A stretch of 64,000 nucleotides of DNA from JAWWPG01 sp963820035 (GCA_963820035.1 CAWFYK010000003.1:248001-312000); one strand, 5' to 3'; positions 37,819 through 46,490 are shown, numbered from the stretch's first letter. Numbers and translations: made by a program. Notes: a model not told the origin generated them from the sequence alone.

Positions 37819-38082
37819 TCAGGCGAGGGAGAGGAAGAGCTTCTCCATCTTCTTCACGTCCACACTGTCCACTTCGGCGCCCGAAGTGAGGCACTGCTGG
37901 AGTCCGGTCGCGACGATCACAAAGCCCGCGCGGTCGAGGGCCTTGGAGACCGCCGCCAGCTGGGTCACGACGTCCTCGCAGTCTCGGCCTTCCTCCAGCA
38001 GTCGCAGGACGCCGGCCAGCTGGCCCTGGGCGCGCTTGATCCTGTTGATCACCGGGGTCATCCCACCGGGGTCGAGCTCCAT
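37819..38082 (-). CDS. cstR: CsoR-family persulfide-type repressor (CstR-like)
   Basis: An 87-residue CsoR/RcnR-fold repressor (INRIKRAQGQLAGVLRLLEE). Copper-sensing CsoR has Cys-His-Cys. Here C35 and C64 are kept but the His four residues before the second Cys is Gly (G60), as in CstR proteins that sense persulfides through a Cys pair. This and the thioredoxin/DUF302 partners and sulfur genes around it favour CstR. Last gene of the trx-DUF302-cstR operon, sharing one base with the previous stop (TGATG). Two CsoR/CstR-type operators lie in front of the operon. Confidence 0.82.
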   Translation of the reverse strand: MELDPGGMTPVINRIKRAQGQLAGVLRLLEEGRDCEDVVTQLAAVSKALDRAGFVIVATGLQQCLTSGAEVDSVDVKKMEKLFLSLA

Positions 38083-38483
38083 CAGTACTCCTCCGCGAGT
38101 GCGGTAAGCATCGCGGTGAGCCGTTGGCGCGCGTCCTCGGCCACCGAGTCCAGGCCATCGCTTTCGGATAGGCCCATCATCGCGGCCGGATCGAAAGCTT
38201 CCACGACGGTGGTGCGGTCGTCGACTGCACGGACGACCACGTTGCAGGGCAGCACCGTGGCGATCGAGGGGTCCACCTGGAGCGCCTGGTACGCCAAGGT
38301 CGGCCGACAGGCTCCGAGGATGACCTGCGGGGCCACGTCCATGTCGAGCTTCTTCTTCAGCGTAGCCCGCAGGTCGATCTCGGTCAGGACGCCGAAGCCC
38401 TGAGCCTCGAGTGCGCCGCGGACGGCTTGAACTGTCTCCTCGTAGGGACGCTCAACGGTGGTGCTCAGCGTGTAGCTGCTCAT
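38082..38483 (-). CDS. DUF302 domain protein
   Basis: 133 residues with the DUF302 pattern: YTLSTTVERPYEETVQAVRG, then GFGVLTEIDLRATLKKKL, LGACRPTLAYQALQVDP, LPCNVVVRAVDDRT. The Cys of GACRP and LPC are conserved in the family. The biochemical role is unknown; it is often next to CstR, rhodaneses and thioredoxins. Translationally coupled to both neighbours by TGATG junctions. The longer frame upstream is an out-of-frame reading of the thioredoxin gene. Confidence 0.85.
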   Translation of the reverse strand: MSSYTLSTTVERPYEETVQAVRGALEAQGFGVLTEIDLRATLKKKLDMDVAPQVILGACRPTLAYQALQVDPSIATVLPCNVVVRAVDDRTTVVEAFDPAAMMGLSESDGLDSVAEDARQRLTAMLTALAEEY

Positions 38484-38851
38484 CAGGCGCTCTTCTGGGC
38501 TGCCGGGGCGTTGCTTCGCGGTTGCGTGAGGTCGAGCTCGCGCACTGCGGCAATGACCTGTTCGAGGGCGGATGCGGGGAGCGCCCCGGGCTGGGAGAAG
38601 ACCAGAGTGCCGTTCTTGAAGGCCATCAGGGTCGGGATCGAGGTGATGCGTGCAGAGCTCGCGAGAGCACGCTCGGCCTCGGTGTCGACCTTGCCGAAAA
38701 CCACGTCGGGGTGACTCTGCGACGCCGCTTCGTAGATAGGGGCGAACCGGCGGCAGGGACCGCACCAGGACGCCCAGAAGTCGACCAAGACGATCTCGCT
38801 CTCGGAGACCGTGCTGTCGAAGGTCTCGGCAGTCATCGCAACCGTGGACAT
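38483..38851 (-). CDS. Thioredoxin
   Basis: A 122-residue thioredoxin with the active site W29-C30-G-P-C33 and the cis-Pro motif TSIPTLM. No signal peptide. First gene of the trx-DUF302-cstR operon. Likely reduces persulfidated proteins or regenerates the sulfur carriers, and is likely induced by persulfide through CstR. Confidence 0.9.
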   Translation of the reverse strand: MSTVAMTAETFDSTVSESEIVLVDFWASWCGPCRRFAPIYEAASQSHPDVVFGKVDTEAERALASSARITSIPTLMAFKNGTLVFSQPGALPASALEQVIAAVRELDLTQPRSNAPAAQKSA

Positions 38852-38871
38852 GTTCTCTCCTTACGCCTTGG

Positions 38872-38887
38872 ATACCCCAGGGGGTGT
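38872..38887. promoter_or_regulatory. CstR/CsoR-type operator 1
   Basis: ATACCCCAGGGGGTGT, a near-palindrome of the known CsoR/CstR operator form (ATACCC...GGGTAT with a G/C-rich centre). Lies 21 bases upstream of the thioredoxin ATG. Confidence 0.65.
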
Positions 38888-38900
38888 TTGCATTCACTTT

Positions 38901-38916
38901 ATACCCCGTAGGGTAT
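38901..38916. promoter_or_regulatory. CstR/CsoR-type operator 2
   Basis: ATACCCCGTAGGGTAT with perfect ATACCC/GGGTAT arms, the textbook form for this repressor family. It is 29 bases from operator 1, start to start, so the pair could be bound cooperatively and control both the minus-strand trx operon and the plus-strand remnant at 38928. Confidence 0.8.
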
Positions 38917-38927
38917 TTTCAAGATCG

Positions 38928-39119
38928 AGTTTGACTGACAGAACGGAGCTCGACGATCGGCCATCAGAGGAGACCAACCCGGTGCTGACCGAAGACCGGG
39001 AGACGTACGTCCGCGAGCTGCTCGACGGCCTCGACGCTTGGCCCACCTGCTACGCACACATGGCGGACGGCAATGCCGGCAAGGTCGGGCTGCGCCTGGT
39101 GGGACGCGAGGCGGCGTGA
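38928..39119 (+). pseudogene. MBL-rhodanese protein, middle fragment
   Basis: SLTDRTELDDRPSEETNPVL, then DRETYVRELLDGLDAWPTCY and AHMADGN matches residues ~185-238 of the intact homologue at 24484 (DEQQYVETLLAGLDAWPTYY, AHMGPAN). The MBL core before it and the rhodaneses after it are gone. It directly follows operator 2 and its stop overlaps the TauE start (GTGA), suggesting the original gene was the first of a CstR-controlled operon. Confidence 0.65.
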
Positions 39120-39631
39120 TTCTGCTTCTCGCCGCCGCGGCCGGGGTTCTCATCGGGCTCAGCCTCGGCGCCCTCGGCGGTGGCGGCTCGATCCTCGCGA
39201 TCCCGGTGCTGGTTTACGCCCTCGGGCAGACGCCGTCCCAGCCGACCACTGGGTCGCTGGTAGTGGTGGGGGTCACCTCCATGATCAGTGCCGTGGCGGC
39301 GTACCGGGCCGGCAACGTACTACTCCCTCGCGGCGTCACGTTCGGCGTGGTGGCGATCGGCGGCGCCGCCGCTGGCGCCAGGCTGTCTGCACACGTGTCC
39401 GAGCCCGTGCTGCTTGCGGCGTTCGCCGTACTCATGATCGTGGTAAGCGGGCTGATGGCGGTCCGCCAACTGCGCGGCCGTCCGGCACGTCGAAGCGAGG
39501 GGGATGGCGAGCGGCAGCTGGCCACGGTGGCGACCGAACGAGCTGGAGCGAGGCCCACGGCAGGCCGACCGGTCGCGGGCGAAGACGAGCCGCTACGTCA
39601 AGACTCTGCTCAGCGCAATCCGTCACGTTAA
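39116..39631 (+). pseudogene. TauE/SafE-family sulfite exporter, 3' truncated
   Basis: The first 120 or so residues (ILLLAAAAGVLIGLSLGALG, GGGSILAIPVLVYALGQ) with four helices are the N-terminal half of TauE/SafE permeases, which export sulfite or related anions. After VRQLRGR (about 39480) the translation is hydrophilic and unlike the family, so the second half is replaced. Co-location with sulfite-producing enzymes fits a sulfite exporter. Confidence 0.75.
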
Positions 39632-39827
39632 GTCGTGTGAAGAGGACCCCGCGCAGGGCAACCGCTACGGACCCGGGCACAGCATCAAGGTGGGCGCGGC
39701 GACCGGCACCTACTTCGTCGACTACGAGAGCGGCACCTCCGACGGTGGCGGCGTCGCCGTGATCAGGGACGGCAACCGCTTCGGCTACGTCGACCTGATG
39801 CACGCTTCGACAAATCGTCAACGTTAA
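39594..39827 (+). pseudogene. C-terminal fragment of an unrecognised protein
   Basis: TSRYVKTLLSAIRHVKSCEE, then YGPGHSIKVGAATGTYFVDY and VAVIRDGNRFGYVDLMHAST looks like a real folded C-terminal domain with a strand-rich pattern. It joins the TauE remnant with no start codon of its own. Family not recognised. Confidence 0.35.
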
Positions 39828-40226
39828 GGGTGACTGACCGATGACTGCGACTGATCGACCGGTCGCGGAGCTCGAAGGGCCCATTCCCGTTCCGAACCGC
39901 CCCCGAACGCGGCGGTTCGGACCGTAACAAATCCAACCGGCTAACCTCTCAGGCACCGATCCATCCGATGCGACATGCGACGTGACGTTCGCGAAAATGC
40001 GATACATCAACCTCGGGGCGGCCGAGGACCAGCCGTCCTTTCCGCATCGTCCAGATGTCCATCCTCGCGCCCATCGGGCTCCCACAGCGCAACCAGTGGC
40101 GCCACGAGGGGTGCTCAATGCCTTGACCTCTGGGTCACTGGTAAAGCGATCGCGGCCAGTGTGAGTTTTCACCCGGCCATTTGTCCATTCGCGGACACCG
40201 TGCGGACATGAGCCTGCCCGATACAA
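39828..40226. other. Left flank of attachment-site copy C, with a hairpin
   Basis: No gene is supported. A strong inverted repeat CCGAACCGCC/GGCGGTTCGG (39892-39901 and 39911-39920, 9-base loop) could be a terminator. From about 40129 the sequence follows copy B's flank (CTCTGGGTCA, GGTAAAG) and has tandem GGACA repeats at 40192-40209. Confidence 0.5.
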
Positions 40227-40263
40227 CAGAGGCGGCCTCCGGAGTTTCCGAAAACTGCCTCTG
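40227..40263 (-). terminator. Hairpin downstream of tRNA 3'-end copy C
   Basis: CAGAGGC pairs with GCCTCTG, 18 bases from the tRNA-like end, as in the other three copies. Confidence 0.5.
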
Positions 40264-40280
40264 ACCTGCTGTTTTGCGTT

Positions 40281-40315
40281 GTAGCGGGGGCAGGATTTGA
40301 ACCTGCGACCTCTGG
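40281..40315 (-). repeat. Attachment-site copy C (35-bp tRNA 3' end)
   Basis: Identical over 35 bases to the other copies and in the same orientation. Lacks the final A of CCA context seen in A and B (GTTGTAG rather than TTGGTAG). Tandem GGACAC repeats flank both sides (40192-40209 and 40448-40464). Similarity to copy D continues for over 100 bases to the right. Boundary between segments 2 and 3. Confidence 0.8.
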
Positions 40316-40487
40316 ATGCCGTCGGGGGCATCGCAACGACTACGGAGTCGGGCCGGAAACTACCGATTCGCTCGGTGTGATGAGGGATTCACCCTCGCTT
40401 CCGATCTCAGGATACCCGTCCAGTACCGAGTCGGACGGACCGAATCTGGACACAAGATGGACACGATTCGAATCCCCTGGCCGCGGA

Positions 40488-41640
40488 CTAGTGCGAGGGC
40501 AGCTCGCCGGTGAGCCGGCCGTGCCGTTCGACGCTGGCATCGTTGAGGCCGACGATCTCGACGGTCTTGCCCTTGCGTTCGTACTTGGTGGTGATGGCGT
40601 CGAGCGAGGCGACGGTGGAGGCGTCCCAGATGTGGGACCGCGACAGGTCGATGACGACCCGCTCAGGGTCGTCGGCGTACTCGAACTGGGTGTAGAGGTC
40701 GTTGCTGGAGGCGAAGAACAGCTCGCCGGTCACGGTGTACACAGCGGTCACCGTCCCGTCCGCGCCCTCGACGAGCTCGCGGTGGGTGTCGGTGAGGTGG
40801 GCGACCCGCCGGGCGAACAGCGTCATGGCGACGAGGACGCCCACCACGACGCCGATGGCGAGGTTGTGGGTGCCGACGGTCACGGCGACGGTGGAGACCA
40901 TCACCATGGTCTCGGACTTCGGCATCCTGCGCAGGGTGGCGGGCTGGACGCTGTGCCAGTCGAACGTGCCGACCGAGACCATGATCATCACCGCAACCAG
41001 CGCGGCCATCGGAATCAAGGCGACGACGTCGCCGAACCCGACCACCAGGACGAGCAGGAAGAGACCGGCGAGGAAGGTCGAGATCCGGGTCCGGGCGCCG
41101 GAGGCCTTCACGTTGATCATCGTCTGGCCGATCATCGCGCAGCCGCCCATCCCGCCGAAGAACCCGGTGATCACGTTGGCGGCGCCCTGGCCCCACGCCT
41201 CGCGGGTCTTGTCGGAGTGGGTGTCGGTGATGTCGTCGACGAGCTTGGCGGTGAGCAGCGACTCCAGCAGTCCGACGAGCGCCATCGCGAGCGCGTAGGG
41301 GGCGATGACCTCCAGGGTGTGCAGGTTCAGTGGTACGTCGGGGATGAACAGGGACGGGAGGCTGTCCGGGAGCTCGCCCTCGTCGCCGACGTTGGGCACG
41401 TTGAGCGCAGCCAGGAGGGTGAAGCCGGTCAAGGCAACGATGGCGACGAATGGCGCCGGGACGACCTTCGTGACGCGCGGGAGCCCGACCATGACCGCGA
41501 TGCCGACAGCGATCATCGGGTAGACCAGCCACGGCACGTCGACCATGTGCGGGACCTGGGCGAGGAAGATCAAGATCGCCAGGGCGTTGACGAAGCCGAC
41601 CATCACCGAGCGCGGGATGAACCGCATCAGGCGGGCGACC
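40488..41640 (-). pseudogene. SulP-family anion transporter, N-terminally truncated
   Basis: About 384 residues matching SulP from roughly residue 100 onward: RLMRFIPRSVMVGFVNALAI, the conserved NVITGFFGGMGGCAMIGQTM, about seven helices, and a C-terminal STAS domain (VVIDLSRSHIWDASTVASLD). The first helices are absent. The sequence breaks at about 41640 exactly where a plus-strand MerR gene also begins mid-domain. The frame is open to 41669 with a possible ATG, but a functional carrier is unlikely. Confidence 0.8.
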
Positions 41641-41943
41641 CCTGGCCTCCTGCGTCCCTCAGGGCGCACCGACGGCGGCTTTCGCCTCTACACGGAGCTC
41701 GACGTCGAGAAGATCCTGGTGATCCGGCGCATGAAGCCCCTCGGCCTCACCCTCGAGCAGATGAGCGCAGCGATGCGCGACATCGAAGTCCTTCGGGACC
41801 GGGACGCGGTCGACCGGCATGCCAAGGCGCGCGAGCGGCTGACGGCGATCCTGGCCGACGCTGCCGAGCGCCGCGAAAAGCTCGAGAGCCAGCTCGTGAT
41901 GGCCGACGAGTTCATCAGCCAGCTGGGGCGCGAGCTGACCTGA
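41638..41943 (+). pseudogene. MerR-family regulator, N-terminally truncated
   Basis: The frame reads PGLLRPSGRTDGGFRLYTEL, DVEKILVIRRMKPLGLTLEQ and then a long coiled coil (AERREKLESQLVMADEFI). The first helix-turn-helix residues and start codon are missing; homology begins at the junction with the truncated SulP gene. Open frame continues upstream only through SulP antisense. Confidence 0.75.
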
Positions 41944-42012
41944 GCTCCCGGCGGGCGCGGTACTCCCTGAATGCTTTCAGGCTCGGAATCCGTAGATTCC
42001 GATCTGTACCCA

Positions 42013-42567
42013 CTAATCGGCTCTCAGGCGTCTGGTGTCGTGTGCCCACATCGCGATCTCGACGCGGTTGCGGGCGCCGAGCTTGGTCATCAACGATGCG
42101 ACGTGGGTCTTGACCGTGCTCAGGCCGACGAAGAGGTCGGTGGCGATCTCGGCGTTGGTCCGGCCACGTGCCACCAGCGCGAGCACCTCCTCCTCGCGCT
42201 CGGTGAGCGGGTCGATGGGCTGGACCGGTACCACCGGCGCCTGGTCGGCGAAGGTCGCCAGCAGCCGGCGGGTGACGTTGGGGGCGATCAGCGCGTCCCC
42301 GTCGGCCGCCGCGTGGATAGCCTGCACGAGGAGCTCCGGCCCGGCGTCTTTGAGCAGGAAGCCGCGGGCGCCGGCGCGTAGGGCCCCGAGGACGTACTCA
42401 TCGAGGTCGAAGGTGGTAATCACGACGACCGCCATCGGGTCCGTCACGTCTGGCCCGGCCAGGCGCCGCGTTACCTCGACGCCATCGAGCCCGGGCATCC
42501 GGATGTCGACGAGGAGGACATCGGGACGCAGCCGGGTCGCCAGGTCGAGCGCTGCGAGCCCATCTGT
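42013..42567 (-). pseudogene. NarL/FixJ response regulator, N-terminally truncated
   Basis: Starts mid-receiver at GLAALDLATRLRPDVLLVDI, RMPGLDGVEV (the phospho-acceptor Asp is in LVDIR), then a complete LuxR HTH (PLTEREEEVLALVARGRTNA, STVKTHVASLMTKLGARNRV). The first ~35 residues including the acidic pocket are lost at about 42567, where a plus-strand gene is cut too. Confidence 0.8.
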
Positions 42568-42569
42568 CC

Positions 42570-42957
42570 ACCGACTTCGGCGAGCCGGACACCTGGGTCG
42601 CCAACATGAGAGAACTTCCCGCCACGGTCCCTGTCCTCGACGCTGACACACGACCTGCGCTGGCCGGACGCGGTCGTCGAGCCGGGCGACGCCGTCGACG
42701 TCGTCACACGCCTCAAGAAGGAGTCCGACGTTCCTTTGCGCTCGCACGGCAGCCTGTCGCTGAACCAGGCACTCCTGGCGGCCGGCCTGGTCGACCACGC
42801 CCAGGTCACGATCCTTCCCGTCATCAATGGCGCCACCGGATGCACAGCGGGTCTTCGACGGGGTCCCCGACCTCGACCTAGAACTGGTGGACAGCCGCAC
42901 GTTCGACGACCACATCCACGAGCTCACCTACCGACCCGCCTCCACCAGGCCGGGTGA
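42570..42957 (+). pseudogene. RibD C-terminal/dihydrofolate reductase-like protein, truncated and frameshifted
   Basis: Pieces in three frames: FGEPDTWVANMRELPATV, then LRWPDAVVEPGDAVDVVTRL, SHGSLSLNQALLAAGLVDHA, and DGVPDLDLELVDSRTFDDHI. The N-terminal third is missing and at least two shifts are needed. A related pair of intact genes lies at 48433-49602. Confidence 0.65.
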
Positions 42958-43022
42958 GGCGCAGGGGCGTGGTGCAGACGCTGGTGACAGTTCCCCGGCG
43001 CAGCGGCTGCCCGGACAGAGGA

Positions 43023-43733
43023 TCAGCTGACGGGTGGCAGGTCGAAGTCGTCATCGGTCATCTGCAGCAGGGCCACGCTGACGCCGGCGCAACCGAGGGC
43101 GAGCATGGCGAGGCCGATCCCGACCACGACGTGGTCGAACTGCAGGAACGGGTGGGTGAACCCACCCAGGCCGACCGCGGTGGCCGCCCAGAGCGGCACC
43201 ACCCGGCTGCGCCACAGCGCGAAACCCAAGATCACCGACCCGAACACCAGGCCGATGATGAACAGCAGGCTGCCCAGCCCGGCAGTCGGGCTGGCCTCGA
43301 GATCGTCGGAGAAGTTGCTGATGATCGTCGGGTCGTAGTGCTTCTGGGCCGCCACCCAGGCGATCTGGTCGCCGTTGATGTTCTCGCTGATCCCGGCTAG
43401 GAACCCGGTGACCGTGAGCAGCGCACCGGCGCGCGCAAGTCGCGGTGCGCCGCGCCGCGAGACCCAGGCGAGGGTCATCAGCGACGGCACGACCAGAACC
43501 ACGAATGCGGTGTTGAACCATTGCAGGACGGCAAAGGAATGGTCGGTCGTGAAGAGCCTGATCTGCTCGGTGGTGCTGTCGGGCGCGGCCGGCGCGACGG
43601 CGTACTGGATGCCCTTGGCCAGCCACGGTAGTGGCAACAGCAGCGCCAACAGCACTCGCCAGAAGCGACGAGCGTCGGGCAAGGGCGCTGCTGATCCCTT
43701 GCCGGCCTCCTTGGTTGTGGTCGTGCTCGTCAT
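43023..43733 (-). CDS. Integral membrane protein of unknown function
   Basis: 236 residues with about six membrane helices and a hydrophilic N-terminus (TSTTTTKEAGKG). No family recognised with confidence. It faces the divergent histidine kinase gene (43885) across 150 bases and may be controlled by that two-component system. Confidence 0.75.
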   Translation of the reverse strand: MTSTTTTKEAGKGSAAPLPDARRFWRVLLALLLPLPWLAKGIQYAVAPAAPDSTTEQIRLFTTDHSFAVLQWFNTAFVVLVVPSLMTLAWVSRRGAPRLARAGALLTVTGFLAGISENINGDQIAWVAAQKHYDPTIISNFSDDLEASPTAGLGSLLFIIGLVFGSVILGFALWRSRVVPLWAATAVGLGGFTHPFLQFDHVVVGIGLAMLALGCAGVSVALLQMTDDDFDLPPVS

Positions 43734-43884
43734 GGTGGGGCTCCTTTGTCGTGAGGGATCGCGTGTGGACAGCGTGTGGGCTCAGAACGACCAGCCGGGA
43801 GGTCGAGGAGAACCAGGCAGGGAGGAGTTCTCCTGACGGACCTAGTGGCTGGCCACTACCCGGCGGACGGCTCGCGGGCGGATC

Positions 43885-45855
43885 ATGAGACTCGTGAATC
43901 GAACGCCGCGCTGGCCGGCCGATGTCTGCGGCGCCCTCGTCGTGGCGCTGGCGGTGCTGGCGTGCGTTGCGGCGTCGGTGTCGGGACGGGCGTATGCCGA
44001 GCTCGACAACGAGAGCATCGCCAGCAACTTCGTCCTCGGGCTGGCGCTGGGGTTGGCGGCGTACCCGATCGCTCGGCTGCGGTCGAAGAACCCGGTCGGC
44101 TGGCTGCTGATGGCCGGCGGACTCGGGTTCGAGCTGAGCGCCGCGGGTCGGGCTGCGCTGGACGCCTGGGCCGGCAGCGGATCCACCGCTCCGGGATGGC
44201 GACTGGTCGGTGACGTCACCAGCCTGGCGTGGCCGGTCGCGCTCGTAGCGGCGCTTCCGATGACGTTGTTGCTGTTCCCCGACGGGGTGCTTCCGGGACC
44301 ACGCTGGCGCCCGCTGCTGGGGGTCGCTGTGGTCAACGCTCTCGCGTTCGAGACGCAGTTCGGCGCCGGGGCCGAGACCGCGTCGTACTCCAATGGGGAT
44401 GGGGTCCGCGGCTACGTGCAGGTGCCGTGGGCGGACGCCTCCTGGGTGGGTGTGACGGCGGGGGCGGCCACCGTTGTGCTGTACCTCGCGGGCATCGCCT
44501 CACTGGTCGTTCGCTACCGGCGAGGCGAGGATCGCACCCGGCAGCAGGTGCTGTGGCTGCTGATGGCCTCGATCGTGATGTTCAGTGTGTTTCTGCTGAG
44601 CGATGTGACCGAGCTGGGCGGGTTCTTGGTGACCCCGGCCATCGCCGCGGTGCCTGCCGCGATCGCGATCGCGATCCTGAGGCATCAGCTGCTGGACATC
44701 AGACTCGTGGTGTCGCGCTCGTTGGCGTACCTGATCCTGACTGGGGTGATCGTCGCGGGCTACGTCATGGTCATCGCGGGCACGGAGCAGGTGTTGTCCT
44801 CGCGGTTCGCCCTCGGCCCGCCAGCCGTTGCGACGCTCGTGGTGGTGGCCGCGTTCAACCCGGTACGAGGGTGGCTCCAGCGTCGGATCGACAGGCTCTT
44901 CTACGGCAGTCGCGGCGATCCCATGGCGGTGGTGGCGGAGCTGGGGGATCGACTGGGGTCGTCGGGTCTGTCGGGAGCTCTCGAGGGCTTGTGCATCTCG
45001 TTGCGGCTGCCGTGGGCTCTGGTCTCGGTTGCCGAGGACGAGCTTGCCCGCTTCGGTGATCGGCACGGCAATGAGCACGTCCACGAGCTCGCGGTCGGCG
45101 GGGCAACGGTGGGTGTCCTGATCGTGGGCCTTCGGCGCGGCGAGCGGACCCTGTCACCCTCCGACCAGCGACTGGTCGCGCTGACCGCGGCACCACTGGC
45201 GGTTGCCGTGCAGGCGACCGTCGCCGCCGCGAAGTTGAGCGAGGCCCGGCAGGCCCTGGTTACCGCTCGCGAGGAGGAACGCCGGCGACTCGGGCGTGAC
45301 CTGCACGACGAGCTGGGTCCGATGTTGACCAGCATCTCGCTCAAGGCGGAGGCCGCTCGCCGGCTGAGCTCGACCAAACCCGAGGAGGTCGCCGTCCTGA
45401 CCGAGGACCTGCGCAGACAGGCGGTGGCCGCGGTCGAACAGGTGCGCATCCTGGCCCGCGGGCTTCGCCCCGCCGTTCTCGACTCACTCGGACTCCTCGG
45501 GGCACTCCAGGAGTACGCCACCACCCTTTTGCCGTTGCGCGTCGACGTGGAGGGGGACCTGCCCGCGCTGCCTGCGGCGGTCGAGGTGGCGGCCTATCGG
45601 ATCGCGACCGAGGCCCTGACCAATGTCGTTCGCCATGCGCGGGCACGGTGCGCCACCGTCTGCGCGCGGGTGCACGATGATCGACTGGCTCTGGTCGTCA
45701 CCGACGACGGGACCTCCCGATCGTGGTCCGAGGGGGTGGGCCTGGCATCCATGCGCGAACGCGTTGCCGAGCTCGGTGGCTCGTTCGCCGCGGGCCCGCA
45801 ACTCTCGGGTGGCGTCGTCGAGGTGACGTTCCCGTGCGGAGCCGGCGCGTGGTGA
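43885..45855 (+). CDS. Sensor histidine kinase (NarL-type, HisKA_3)
   Basis: 656 residues. The N-terminal half has about eight membrane helices without a clear extracellular domain, then a GAF-like linker. The HisKA_3 dimerisation box is EEERRRLGRDLHDELGP with phospho-acceptor H474, and a HATPase_c domain follows (YRIATEALTNVVRHARA, DDGTSRSWSEGVGLASMRER). The stop overlaps the response-regulator start. The stimulus is unknown. Confidence 0.88.
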   Translation: MRLVNRTPRWPADVCGALVVALAVLACVAASVSGRAYAELDNESIASNFVLGLALGLAAYPIARLRSKNPVGWLLMAGGLGFELSAAGRAALDAWAGSGSTAPGWRLVGDVTSLAWPVALVAALPMTLLLFPDGVLPGPRWRPLLGVAVVNALAFETQFGAGAETASYSNGDGVRGYVQVPWADASWVGVTAGAATVVLYLAGIASLVVRYRRGEDRTRQQVLWLLMASIVMFSVFLLSDVTELGGFLVTPAIAAVPAAIAIAILRHQLLDIRLVVSRSLAYLILTGVIVAGYVMVIAGTEQVLSSRFALGPPAVATLVVVAAFNPVRGWLQRRIDRLFYGSRGDPMAVVAELGDRLGSSGLSGALEGLCISLRLPWALVSVAEDELARFGDRHGNEHVHELAVGGATVGVLIVGLRRGERTLSPSDQRLVALTAAPLAVAVQATVAAAKLSEARQALVTAREEERRRLGRDLHDELGPMLTSISLKAEAARRLSSTKPEEVAVLTEDLRRQAVAAVEQVRILARGLRPAVLDSLGLLGALQEYATTLLPLRVDVEGDLPALPAAVEVAAYRIATEALTNVVRHARARCATVCARVHDDRLALVVTDDGTSRSWSEGVGLASMRERVAELGGSFAAGPQLSGGVVEVTFPCGAGAW

Positions 45856-46490
45856 CCCGGGTAGCGGTCGCCGATGACCACTCACTCCTGCGCGAAGGCC
45901 TGCGCGCCCTCCTGGACACGGTCGAGGGCCTGACCCTGGTCGCTACCGCGGCGACCGCCAAAGAAGCGGTGAAGGTGACGGTCACCGAGCGGCCCGACGT
46001 CCTCGTGCTCGATCTGGGTCTGCCCGACGGCTCGGGCATCGACGTGGCTCGCGAGCTGCGCCGGGTGGCACCCGACACCGCGGTGCTGATGCTCACCATG
46101 TACGACGATGCGGACTCGGTCTTCGCCGCCATGCGGGCCGGCGCCCGCGGCTATGTCCTCAAGGGCGCCGAACCAGAAGACGTGATCCGCGCCATCCAAG
46201 ACGTCGCCTCGGGCAGCGTCATCTTCGGTCCCGGTGTCGCTGGCCGGGCCCTGGCCTACCTCGAACAACCCAGACCCGAGGACTCGTTCCCGACCCTGAC
46301 CACGCGCGAGCGCGAGGTCCTGACGCTCATCGCCGAGGGGATCGGCAACGCCACCATCGCCGCCCGGCTCGGCGTATCTCCCAACACGGTGGCCAACCAC
46401 GTCACCAGCATCTTCGCCAAGCTCCAGGTCGCCACCCGCGCCGAAGCGATCGTCAGAGCCCGCGAAGCCGGGCTCGCCAGCGAGCCCTGA
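45852..46490 (+). CDS. NarL/FixJ family response regulator
   Basis: 212 residues: receiver domain with acidic pair DD (8-9), phospho-acceptor D54 (LVLDLGLPDG) and switch Thr/Lys (MLTMYDD, VLKGAE), then a LuxR HTH (TLTTREREVLTLIAEGIGNA, NTVANHVTSIFAKLQVATRA). GTG start overlapping the kinase stop (GTGA). Cognate partner of the kinase. A likely target is the secreted-protein gene just downstream or the divergent membrane gene. Confidence 0.9.
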   Translation: MTRVAVADDHSLLREGLRALLDTVEGLTLVATAATAKEAVKVTVTERPDVLVLDLGLPDGSGIDVARELRRVAPDTAVLMLTMYDDADSVFAAMRAGARGYVLKGAEPEDVIRAIQDVASGSVIFGPGVAGRALAYLEQPRPEDSFPTLTTREREVLTLIAEGIGNATIAARLGVSPNTVANHVTSIFAKLQVATRAEAIVRAREAGLASEP

